Assembly: GCF_000003815.2 (NCBI RefSeq)
Contig: NC_049983.1
Span: forward strand, 14,018,240-14,082,239
Reading direction: 5' to 3'
Length of the DNA: 64,000 bases
DNA from: Branchiostoma floridae
Taxonomy: Eukaryota; Chordata; Leptocardii; Amphioxiformes; Branchiostomatidae
A model generated the notes under the pieces. That model did no database searches and had not been told where the DNA came from. It saw only the letters and a program-made list of their open reading frames with translations. The position numbers were made by a program, and so were the translations under genes. Of this stretch, positions 12,801 to 22,300 are shown in pieces; the first letter of the stretch is position 1; every line of letters starts with the position of its first letter.

Positions 12801-14850
12801 GTATCTTCAATTGTTTGGTGTTTACCACACTTCGTGCACAGTTGTTAAGTTGGTCTGTACTTTCCTTTTATTTTCTTGACAACTGTGTTATCTTTTTAAA
12901 TGACTCCTATAATCATCCTATAATTTACAATACGTACACCCACAACGAATAGAACGATCCTCTTCAGACCACCCCAAATAAGGAGTTTTATACTAAAAAA
13001 AACTAAAGCGGATTTACAGATGTTCGGAGTTTCTAAAAGCCTTTATCTATTTGAAAAAAAAGGTTCATTACCCTAACCTATGCTTTTTCATTCTGATGAA
13101 GACTTTTGAATAAAAGGTCGAAACCGGTAAACCGTTGTGTCTCAGCCGTCATCCTTCTGACGCCTTATCGACCTATGCTTTTTCATTGTAAAGAACAAGT
13201 TACAGAGACTATAACCTTTTAAACCTACATCGGTACCTGAGTACCCATTGGATTCCCAGACTGAAACTGCTATATATATCATTTCATTGCGTCATTTCCG
13301 GTCTTAATTAGTCATTACCTAAAACAAGACTATCAGGAAAGATAGGTAGAGATGGTTATCGGAGTAAAAATGTCTTCTTTCTGGTGGACCGTATTGAAGC
13401 GAATGTGTTTCTGTGCATCATGATTTTCATATCATTATTTTTGCACCCCAGCGATATTCCGTCGCTACTTTTATCCATTTTCAGCAAAAATGCCCATGCA
13501 TCATTTATTTATTTATCATGGAATTGAATTTTGATGTTAACGACGAATAAAATATAATATCAGTTTTCTTTTGTCCATCAGTTACAATTATTTACGGCCC
13601 GCCCCGAAAAAATCGAATGACGGCAGAGGCGGCACAAGGAGGTTCACGCACGAAAAACGTGCCTAATTATGCTCATCTCATATCTTATTCCCGCCAACCG
13701 GTGCGCATATAACGAGACGCTATTAGTATTTGCATTATCAGATGTGCATCACGAGTGCATACACACGGCATGTGTACTGCAACGAGTTGAAATATACGTG
13801 CGACACCACGCACATACTTAGTGTTGATGTGATATGATGATATCGATCTAACATGTAACACGCCGAGAAGGATCAGATCTCGTGCCGAATCACCGAACGT
13901 AGGCAAAGGGAACATGCGGACAAATAAAAGACTTCTCCCGAAGACTCACCCGTTGTTCCTCGGTACCTTGCATGTTTCTTCGTCTGAAACCTCTGGAGTC
14001 AGTCATGAAGGCCATGTGGACGGGAGATATGCTGCAAATAAAACAATAAAATGGAATACTGATGAATGAAACGGTAATGTTGATCATTCTTTTTCGCAAA
14101 AAACAGCAAATAAAATCGTATGTTAAGACCAGCCATACTAGATCATACTAGTAATTAGGCAATATTACGACATTCTAAACACACCCTGTGGTCTGCCCAG
14201 CAACATAGTAAACTTTGGAAAAGCCTGGTCATAAACGAAAGCGGGTCTCTCCAGACCAGACACTGGCTTGCTGGAAATTTTGCATCAGTTCATACACTTT
14301 CCCCCGATTGTTTCCGTAAACCAAGGAGGTTAATTCCTTGCGTAAACCGAGGACTATAATAAGAAACTGTGAGAGAATGCCCGAGGGCAGAGATATGACG
14401 CAAATTAGCCCCGAAATACGATCATCCGTATCGGCGTGTGTCCGGCCGTCATGGCCAGCCTAGCGCAATGCCTTGTTTGTCTGACCCGGCCATTCCGGGT
14501 GTCCTACTTGACCGATATACCCTTAAAGTTGTTTACGCCACCGCAGGCCTTACACAGGCCTATACCTTCGACTACAGGCTAGACTGAGCTGAGACTAAAT
14601 TCTTGCAGCAATGACAATATTAAGGGAAAATATACATTTTGCAGGCCTTTAATAACACACAGTGAACATGAAATGGCAAGGAATGATAATGGAAAGGCTG
14701 TTACCTGCCGTGGAGGTCGTAAGACATGTTTTCTGTCTTGACTCGCTTGTGGGGAGGTAGCGGGTAGGCCTCGTTGTCTCTCTGCATGTTCAGTCGAAGC
14801 GCGAGTGCTGGGTCTGAAGCCCCGCCAGTGGTGGAAACTTCTACGTTCAT
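148..14850 (-). CDS. bHLH-Orange transcriptional repressor (Helt/Dec/clockwork-orange-like), 6 exons
   Basis: Predicted DNA-binding repressor of the Hairy/E(spl)-related superfamily. Coding exons in transcript order are 14850-14705, 14031-13950, 11854-11756, 1620-1441, 1226-1077 and 890-148. All introns are GT-AG and phases are consistent (2,0,0,0,0). Residues 1-76 are a leader with a basic stretch (HKRVKTE, then RGFRRRN). The bHLH lies at about 77-128, with basic/helix 1 HRIVEKRRRDRIN and helix 2 KAEILELTLMHMKHLQ. The Orange domain follows (DFLAGYRECLGEAIRYMS). The tail is Pro/Ser/His-rich and interrupted by an assembly gap. There is no C-terminal WRPW or YRPW; a PLNLS motif resembles the CtBP-binding PxDLS. 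From memory the bHLH is closest to Drosophila Cwo (HRIIEKRRRDRMN), with Helt and Dec as alternatives, so no symbol is given. The start is the first ATG in an open exon ending at a good donor. Confidence 0.9.
548..647. other. Assembly gap (100 N) inside a coding exon
   Basis: A run of exactly 100 N, a typical unknown-size placeholder. It lies in the last exon of the bHLH-Orange gene, and the frames on the two sides do not agree at this length. Confidence 0.99.
1077..1226 (-). CDS. bHLH-Orange gene, exon 5: end of Orange domain
   Basis: 150 bases, 50 codons, phase 0 to phase 0. It encodes SPVDGVSCEKIESHLRRHCQ and a linker ending SISPQPEQQ. The amphipathic helix IESHLRRHCQRL matches the end of an Orange domain. 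The acceptor is TATTTTCAG and the donor CAG|GTGAGA. Confidence 0.9.
1441..1620 (-). CDS. bHLH-Orange gene, exon 4: helix 2 and Orange domain
   Basis: 180 bases, phase 0 at both ends. Helix 2 is KAEILELTLMHMKHLQ, then a Gln-rich linker (KQVQAYEQGKTPP), then the Orange-domain core DFLAGYRECLGEAIRYMSQ. The acceptor is TTATGCAG and the donor CAG|GTATGT. It is separated from exon 3 by a 10.1-kb intron. Confidence 0.95.
1722..2147. repeat. Foldback/MITE-like element with 20-bp terminal inverted repeats, interrupted by a gap
   Basis: The left end reads TACTCTCCAAG(T)CAGAGGTTA and the right end is its reverse complement. Flanks carry an 8-bp direct repeat GTATTGCG (1713-1720 and 2148-2155), as expected for hAT-type insertion. 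The family recurs at 29917-30110 and 31290-31412. Because ATTGCG also follows the 30.1-kb copy, it could belong to the element, so the target-site claim is tentative. It lies in intron 3 of the bHLH-Orange gene. Confidence 0.65.
1946..2045. other. Assembly gap (100 N)
   Basis: 100 N inside the inverted-repeat element of intron 3, probably where assembly failed at a palindrome. Confidence 0.99.
2156..3729. other. Intronic stretch, nothing recognised
   Basis: Part of intron 3 of the bHLH-Orange gene. I see no coding exon, RNA gene or clear repeat here. Open frames are short and without family resemblance. Confidence 0.5.
3730..4540 (+). repeat. Degenerate tandem repeat, about 115-155 bp period
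   Basis: A recurring block (CAAAACTGAATTTTAAAAA, then a C-run, then GTGCAAGAATGGACTCTTCC-like sequence) starts near 3937, 4052, 4190, 4344 and 4470, with weaker copies before. Units are strongly diverged, so the array is old. It lies in intron 3 of the bHLH-Orange gene. Confidence 0.6.
4735..5092 (+). repeat. Interspersed repeat, same family as 43448-43822
   Basis: Shares the blocks TGTGCCAAATTTCAGGTCAT, GCCCACTCTACC, CGGAGATGAA and the terminal ATATTTCACCATACCT followed by TGGTATGGCTGAAATATAA with the copy near 43.8 kb. A (GAAA)n run sits near 5028. No coding potential was seen. Confidence 0.7.
5093..7898. other. Intronic stretch, nothing recognised
   Basis: Intron 3 of the bHLH-Orange gene continues. 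It is AT-rich with short open frames of no recognisable family and no RNA gene seen. Confidence 0.5.
7899..8098 (-). repeat. Inverted copy of 1746-1945
   Basis: Nearly identical to the reverse complement of about 1746-1945. Shared blocks include ATGTACAAAGGTGAGAAATG, GGGCTTCGACTATCCCAAAA and GATTGTCGGCGCACCTGATG. Homology stops at CAAGGCA, before the terminal inverted repeat of the other copy, so this copy is truncated. The two lie about 6 kb apart in the same intron. Confidence 0.85.
8102..11755. other. Intronic stretch, nothing recognised
   Basis: 3' half by coordinate of intron 3 of the bHLH-Orange gene. A poly-G tract lies at about 10203-10216. Open frames near 9.2-9.9 kb and 10.5-11.5 kb overlap one another on both strands and match no family I know, so no gene is called. 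Confidence 0.5.
11756..11854 (-). CDS. bHLH-Orange gene, exon 3: basic region, helix 1 and loop
   Basis: 99 bases, 33 codons, phase 0 on both sides, between acceptor ATACAG and donor AAG|GTGAGT. It encodes DLHRIVEKRRRDRINDCLAN followed by IRELLPEELVRQK. The Glu and the KRRRDR cluster are the E-box/N-box contact residues of the superfamily. No Pro is seen in the basic region, unlike classic Hes proteins. A bHLH split at the loop is common in Hes genes. Confidence 0.95.
13076..13187 (+). mobile_element. 78-bp insert with hammerhead-ribozyme-like core, flanked by 17-bp direct repeats
   Basis: ACCTATGCTTTTTCATT occurs perfectly at 13076-13092 and 13171-13187. The 78 bases between begin exactly with CTGATGA (13093-13099). 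Next come a potential stem II (GAC/TTTT, loop GAAT, AAAA-G-GUC with one bulged G), GAAA (13120-13123), a short stem III with UAAA loop and a UU cleavage position at 13135-13136. This is the type I hammerhead order, with the 5' strand of stem I missing. Hammerheads of this kind with a tiny stem III are known in Penelope-like elements. A retroposed, 5'-truncated copy is inferred. It lies in intron 2 of the bHLH-Orange gene. Confidence 0.5.
13950..14031 (-). CDS. bHLH-Orange gene, exon 2
   Basis: 82 bases after acceptor TTTGCAG, ending at donor CGG|GTGAGT. It encodes a short linker (ISPVHMAFMTDSRGF, then RRRNMQGTEEQR) that leads directly into the basic region in exon 3. Its first base completes the codon split by intron 1. 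Confidence 0.85.
14705..14850 (-). CDS. bHLH-Orange gene, coding exon 1
   Basis: Encodes MNVEVSTTGGASDPAL and onward to a split codon (48 codons plus 2 bases) before the donor CAG|GTAACA. It contains the basic, nuclear-localisation-like HKRVKTE. It joins exon 2 (14031) by a phase-2 junction that restores Ser. No better upstream in-frame ATG was seen. Confidence 0.85.
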
Positions 14851-14969
14851 GTATGCCCGCGTCTTATTCAGTCCGTCATACGCGTGTGCCTCTGACGACT
14901 GAACTGTGTACGTTGGATGTGTGAACTAGTCCTGGTCGGTCTCTGCCCAGCCTAGCTGGATGGTGAAAT

Positions 14970-15008
14970 CACGCGACCTCACGTGTGCATTCCAGCGTCC
15001 GTCACGCG
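14970..15008. promoter_or_regulatory. Cluster of bHLH-Orange/E-box sites upstream of the bHLH-Orange gene
   Basis: CACGCG at 14970-14975, CACGTG at 14980-14985 and CACGCG at 15003-15008 lie 120-158 bp upstream of the start codon. CACGCG/CACGTG are the class C/E-box sites bound by Hes, Hey, Dec and Cwo proteins. Negative autoregulation is inferred. Single sites arise by chance, but three in 39 bp is notable. Confidence 0.55.
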
Positions 15009-18000
15009 CCCAAAATAACACTGGGACTCCAGACTGAAAAACAACAGGCACAACCGCCGGAATGTACCACTTGGCGTGGGCAGATTATCACACTATATGC
15101 CTTTCTAAATGCAAGAAAAGTAATGAAATGGCTTATATAAGTACATAAATGATTAATGATATATAATTTGTTATAACAATATGCATATCACGCCCACATG
15201 CATGATCATTAGCGCTGACGCATACGGAAAGTGATACAATCATTCCTGCCCGTAAGGCCCTGGCACTCTACACGTGATGCACAACGTGTTGCCAAGGGGA
15301 TCAGGGGTGTGTCCGCTCGGCGGGAGGGTTGAACCATTGCTCATCGGAAGGGTGGGAGCTGTGGTCACGCAATGTGCGGGCCTTTTGATACGTATTGTTA
15401 GATGGTAAATGCATAGATTCAGTCTCAATGTAGTTCGATGAGTTTGATAAATTCTAGATATTCTTGTGACCTTTGCATAGAGTTGAATATCTACACAGGA
15501 CAACCTTTATAATTGATGTGAATCATTGGCTATAGACGGCGGTTGCTGCGCTTCCGGTGTGCACGTTGCGTTCTTTCCGTGCCAGGTGCCACGTAGTTCT
15601 AATGAACAATCATCGCGTTTAATTAATACTTCGTGGGTTTCTGAAGAAATCTGGAGTCCACTCGTCGACGTTCGTTATTGATAATTAACGGAGCGATAGA
15701 CAGGAAAGGACCCAAAGCCAACAAGGCTGGACTCATTTCTGAAGCTCGCGCTATGCGTTAGTTTCCACACGCTACTCAACACATGACAGCCTGGTATAAC
15801 GGAAAACGTGCTGCGTAATGTGACTAGGGAGGGAGGGGGCGTGTTGCGCACGTAGTGTCACATCATACAAACAACCTGTTCACATGGGCATAATTTATCT
15901 GCCATGTTGGCGAGATGACATTGGCAAGGTTTGTGAGTCTATAGCATATAGAATTAAGTTAATATGTCTATGCAAGGCATGTGCTAACGTTATATTCCAT
16001 GTTTTATAAATGCAAGAGTAGAATTTGTACGGTTTTGATAGCCGAACAACAAAGATTCAACACAGTCTGAGCAAGATTACTCTGACTAACATAGTGGTTT
16101 GCGGATAAAATTCTAGGTTCGTCTCGAATACATGTCATACATGGTCAACAGGTGTCACAATCGTTCTGTAGGACAATTTTCGACGCGTGTCTGACCCACT
16201 TTGCAATGTATATTTAGTTCATTGTTCCTTTTGAGTCAACAACATGGAACACCGATAACAACAGCAGTGCACTACCCCTTATCACTCACCTTCATACTTT
16301 ATGTACCAGCTAACCTTTTTTTCAGGATCAACGCCCACAAGTTCGACCTTTGAACCATTATCATCACTGCTCAACCTTGACACATTGAGCCGCGGGAAAC
16401 TTTTATTTGTCTTGGGAACAAATTTAGCCTGCTCAGCGCCATGTTATTTGCACAAGTGATGTGCTAGCAAAACATGTTTTTTTCTGTGCACGCACCTGTT
16501 TGACCGTAAGTTTTCGCCAGGTCACATGCCACACGGTTGTCTGAGTGGGGCGTTGATTTGTGACCCCTGGATTTCACCAACATTCGGTTTTAAACTCAAT
16601 TAAAACACATAACGTCATTTAGCTCCTACTTTAGTACAAGGTCGACAGGGTGTTGCTACAGTGACCGTACAACAGGTGAGTTGTAGGGTCAACTACAACC
16701 ATTGACTAACCTCCATAGCAGGTTCTACGGGCCATTTCTTTCTTTTTTTTTTTTGACAATACAGTTTTGCTGGCCGTTTCTTGTGCGGGTCGGCGGCAGA
16801 AGCAACCCAGTATAAAAAGAAACGTCCAGCAAAATTGTTTTATCCACCGCCCCCCACCCCCCAAGAATACGAAAAAGGTCCAGAGAGTCTGCTATTGATG
16901 CTAGCCACTGACGCCCTAACGCTGAAAGGTCCTGAACCCCATTGATCTCCATTTAATAGTGCTCCCCTTTTGCATCAAGGGGTGCTCTCCATTCATTCAG
17001 ATTGGAATCTAGTGCTGTACGATGTTATCTCAACGATTTCATCTAGCATTGAATTGCAGTACGGAAGGTACATGTATCCATTTCCGTACGAATTTAGCAT
17101 GTCTGCCGATATAATTGTCTAAGAACAACAAACGTGATTCAACACTATTAACGTTCTTCTCAGTTCTCTGGATAAACCTAGGCCATTATGGTGCCGAATC
17201 GATTGATACAAACTGATTGTAACGAGCAGGTGTTACAGATAAACCTACTTAAATAAACTAGTCTTTATCTCTCTTTATAACTCCCGCATGGCAGAAAATG
17301 ATATAGTAATAGGGAACTTTTGCCAAGTTAGGAATAAAAGCTTGTTAAGTACTAGTTAATTGAGTGAACTGGCCGGTCGGCTTGATAGACTGCAAAAGAC
17401 TGTCTGAAATCTCATCAACTTATTTGTCCCAATTTGGCCAAATTCTTATCTTTTTTTCCATCCAGCTGACATGTCAGCTTGGAGACTACAAATAAACATT
17501 GTCAAATAGTTATCATAGTCACTGATGCATGTCTAGTAGGCTAAGTGGTCAGCCACACGTGTTTCACGTAGAGCGGTCACGCCTGTCCGTGATGCTCAGG
17601 TCAGACACGTGGGCTGGGGATTTGGTCGATTGATCAGGCCATGTTGATTGGATTATATCAATGGCATCCTCTGGGAACCCCAAAACTGACGTGAGCGTGC
17701 AAATAAAGAAATGGCGAAGGAAGTTCTAAAAAAAGTGGTCAGGAAGGTTGGACAAATGATTGATGGCACGGAGTACTGTATACCGAGGAATAGATTTTTT
17801 TCTTCACGTCTTCTTCTTGGACTTTGGGACTATATTTGGCAATTTATGGCATATTTTTGCTCATTGCATGAAATATAACATGGCCTAACCGTTGAAAGAA
17901 AGAAAAGAGCTCTTTAAAGAGGCCAGAATTTCCAGACGGTGTAGGGGCAGTCAAGTGACTACTGATGAGGAATCAACCACTATGTTACGTTATATGAGTG

Positions 18001-19330
18001 TTTGAAAATGGACGAATGAGACAATACACCTTGTCTGAGAAAAGAGCGAATGTGACATTGGATCAGAAAACAGTGACAATTTGCAGTCCTGGGTAACTGA
18101 TCTGACATATTTCTTCATTGATATCGTACAGAATGGTGTGGATTGTCCAAACAAGTACCGGACTCTTTGTTAACATAACTGTGCATGTTCCAATGGTCGA
18201 GATATTCAGTCAACGTCAATGTCAATGACATAGGAGCCGCTCATTTGATACAACCATGTAATTGAAAAGCGTCACCATGCGGACAAACCTCAAAACGTCA
18301 ACCCAAAGCATAAAAATGACGGATTTGGGAGGTAACGGTTGGAATTTTCTAAAGAACTTTTATGCCTCTATCATGTAACTTAAAAGGAAGATATGACACG
18401 TATTCCTTCACCACCGTATATGAACCTTGATTTATTTCTTATTCCAATGTACGTATACACAGAGCAAAATACAATAACATTACTTAGTGATAAAGCATAT
18501 GCAATTTCTGAATATAGCCTAGCAGCTGGGGATACAACTTGCAAACAAACCTACACTCTTACGTAAGATGTTGTGAATGTTCATGTTGCAAATTTTAAAA
18601 TGAGACGCAAGCAATACTACTCATTACAGAATAATCACCGATATACATACATAAAATATAATATACTTTCTGAATCGTGTTGATTAATACCAAAAATTGG
18701 AGAATGAACACTGTACAGCGTAGTCACCTTTGTAAGTGATCATCATTATATTAGACATTGAATAGCGCTTAAAATCATATGTGTACTTTTTCAAAGGTTC
18801 CCCTGTTGCAAATCATTGAGGACATTGTGCGTCCACAGCGTAGGTTGTTAATCACCACCACAAAATTAGCTAAAAGAGATTTATAAATGTTATAGGTATG
18901 TTATGAGTACATCATTATATATCTTGAATGTCGTGAAGCTCTAAATCATCATGCAATTGTGCATTCCTGAGTATGGAATATGATATTCCAAAGTGTGCAC
19001 AAAATGAACATTAACATTGCATTCTTATTTAGACCGTCATTTTAAAGTTACCAACCTGTTGTGAATGAAAGCTCGGGGGGGGGGGGGGGTACCAGTATCT
19101 ATCACCATTAGTTGCCAAGAAGGTTATGTGTGTGTGTGTATACAGTTTACGTATGTTCTGTGTAACATGAATCATAACATCAACTCTCATAATTCTATAG
19201 GGTGCCATAATACCACCACGTGAGAAAAATACATGGATGTTTAATCATGTGTTCATTCAGTAGTCACTCCCATGGAACGTTACTCAATGCTAGAGAATGG
19301 TTTAAAAAAATCTTCCATCGATCCAGCTTA
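15009..19330. other. Intergenic spacer between the bHLH-Orange gene and SLC23 copy 1
   Basis: Both flanking genes read leftwards, so this holds the distal promoter of the first and the 3' flank of the second. There are further CACGTG motifs at 17556-17561 and 17606-17611 and a poly-G run near 19075-19089. No coding exon was recognised. Confidence 0.6.
16758..16846. repeat. Small foldback element
   Basis: TTTTGCTGGCCGTTTCTT on the left faces AAGAAACGTCCAGCAAAA on the right, giving imperfect arms of about 18-25 bp around a 40-bp loop. It looks like a degraded MITE. Confidence 0.5.
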
Positions 19331-22300
19331 TCACAATGCAGTTATCTCCTGAGTCGCTAGAGGCGCTAGCTTCACAGGCGCCTCCCGCGCTTCCCTTCCA
19401 AAGGCGGCGGGGTTTTCGATCACTTCTGGTTCCTCCTCGTCCCCACCCGACCCGAACGGCGGGAGACAGAAGGTTGGGCAGACAGGGATGTACCTGCCGA
19501 TATTGCACGAACGGATGTAGTCCATGCCAATTGGAAAGTCGTAACATTCCATGACTTTGTTGGCCCTCTTGTCGGATCCTTTCATGTTCAAGGACGCTGC
19601 GTTCAGCTTCTTCCATTGGGCGATACCACGTTCCTCGTCCGTACCTGGGTACAACAATAGAGTAGGTTACCTCGCGATCACGTAAACAGAAATGATGCAA
19701 TCTGCATATTTAGTAGCAAATAGTATAGTTTCTTTTTCAACATCTTACCTGGGACAGTGTTGTCCAGGAAGAACCCCACGAAGCCTCCAACAAACATGCT
19801 GGTGCTCAGCAGCACGGTGAAGATCTGATCGACCTCTGTGCTACCTGGAAAAGAGAACATGGGCGTACCGTTAAGATTGCCGTTTTATCAAGAAAACGCT
19901 AGTATCAGTGCCAAAGGTAAGGGTTGATTTCATTTTATTTCATTCATCTAAGACCATAAGTTATCAAGAAAACGTTGGCCAGTGCGAAGCGAGGGCAAGG
20001 GTTTGACTTAATTTCATTCATCTGAAACCATAAGTACTCTGTATTTATTGCAAAAGTGCTTGTACAGGGGTCTGCTCCAGTAGACCGGTGGAGAGAAAAA
20101 ATCTTTATAGTCCCAGTCTTCAAGCGGTACAAAATTGCCTCCTGTCACCCATACCTGTTTTGATGATATTGGGGTGTTCCTTCATCCACTGCGGCAGCAG
20201 CAGCCCGAAGAAGATGGAGAACCCGAAGATGAAGAGGTTCCGTGAGGAGTTCATGTCCACGTACTGCAGTAAACATGACATCAAAACGTTTGTTTGAAGT
20301 TTATTTATTCACGAGAAGCTCAAATTGGCCTACAGGTCGCTTTGAGGTCATAAGGGAAGAGGTAAGGGTAAAAATTACCATAAACGTTAACAGAGATGCA
20401 GATTACGTTATCTAAGTCCTAGGCCTAATCATCAATCTGTGAACATATCTTTTTTTACAAATAAATGGTACAACATAACACTATTTCATGGTCTGTGTCC
20501 TTTCATTTTCGTCATTGCTTTTAGGTAAGATTTGGAGCCGTACGAGTGTGGTAGGTGCGTAAGTAGGAAACGAGTGAAAAATGATCGTTTAGATACAAGC
20601 ACTTTCAACTCGTGAATTAATAATGTCTAACTTTTTATCTAAACCTGACTTTACATGAACATGTGGACAGTGGAATGCTGGAATTACGTTCCCCACTTTT
20701 GTGATCTTTATAATCCGTGTAGCCTCAGACAGAGCTTACGATGAGTAGATATTTTTGATACGCCACCAGGGCGGAGCCAATAACTCGTTTGTAGATGTCT
20801 TCATTGCCACACTAGAGCTGTGTGTAATCTCACCTGCAGGTTGGAGATCCCGACGGCGGCGATCATGCCGAACATGACACAGAACATGCCGCCGATGATG
20901 GGCTCCGGGATGGTGGTGAACAGCGCGCCGAACTTGCCGAACATGGCGAGCACCAGCATCATCAGGGCGCCAACCTGGACCACACGTCTGCTACCAACCT
21001 GAGATGGGGAGCGGTTACTGGGGTTACACGTTTTTCCCTTTAGCGTATCTCCTTACCCTTCGCTCTTTTGTCACCCCCTTCTTTTTCGTATCGTAAATTA
21101 TAGCAATAATGATTTTGATAATGATAATGATAATATAGAAAGCCCACTGAATGCTTCAACTTGTCCGAAGGTAGTCTGTGTAACACAAACTTCGCTGTCA
21201 AGGGCTGTAACTGCCCCCTCCCCTCTAGGGGGCCGGCGGATATTTGGCGGGCTACTATAAGCGAGATTTAATCAGGCTAATCCGAAGGAATCAAACGTAA
21301 AATGGCTCTTTGTTAACATGTTAAGTGGTATCAATTGTTCGCAAGGGCCCATGAATCACATCAATCATTTTTACCTAAGAAACTGTTCCCTGTTTGTTTC
21401 AACATGTACAGTACAATTGCATCAAAATAAATTTCCTCGAAAAGAAAGAACTCAACAGGCTGTTAGCGACTTCATTTCAACATAGCATATACCACACACC
21501 TTTGTGATTCCGATGGCTCCGATGTTTTCACTGTAGGATGTGGTCCCGCTCCCCGACCCCCAGGCGCCGGCCAGGATACAGCCTATCCCCTCTATCCCTA
21601 TCCCTCTGTTGATGGCGTGCACGGGAGGGGGCGGTGCTCCGGACAGGCGCGCACAGGCGTAGTAGTCTCCCACGGACTCAACCATGGAGGCGAGCACACC
21701 GGACAACATGCCGAATACTCCGGCAATACTTATTGTAGGCCTGCCCCATTGGCCTGAAAAGATAGGCATTGGTAAACTTTCACAGTCCTTATCATGTAAA
21801 ACACAAAAGGAAATATACATTTATGCTTTACAACTCACTGTACTTCCAGCATTTTAAAGTTTACTTGCCGTCAATGATTGACACACAGAAGGGAAAAACA
21901 TAATAAAACCGAACGGTTACGGAGTCGCTACCGCTTCTATTATGCATGTAGTAAAGCTTTGAAAAGCCCGTTTTGTCTTCAATATTTGTAACTCTGACCT
22001 GGATAAGGGAAGCGGAACCAGGCGGCTTGGTACAGTACTGCAGTGTTGTCTGTCCGGGCACTGTGCTGAGGGTCGTTCGGGTCGGTGGGGAACACGTTCG
22101 CCGCCGTCAGGATGCCGCAGAACCCCCAGGACACGCACATCCCGAGGATGACCTGAAGAAAAGCATAGTGCAGGAATATCGTTTCATTTACATCCTCGTC
22201 CAAAGCAATACCTTACCATAGAATAGCTACAATGTAAATTGGTCTGCCAATAGTTATCACCCACTGTTGTATAACCGCTGGCTCAACCTTTTCGCTTGCT

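Noticed and set aside
16725..16952. 75-codon open frame on the minus strand
   Set aside because: Covers a foldback repeat and a poly-A/T tract. No family recognised.
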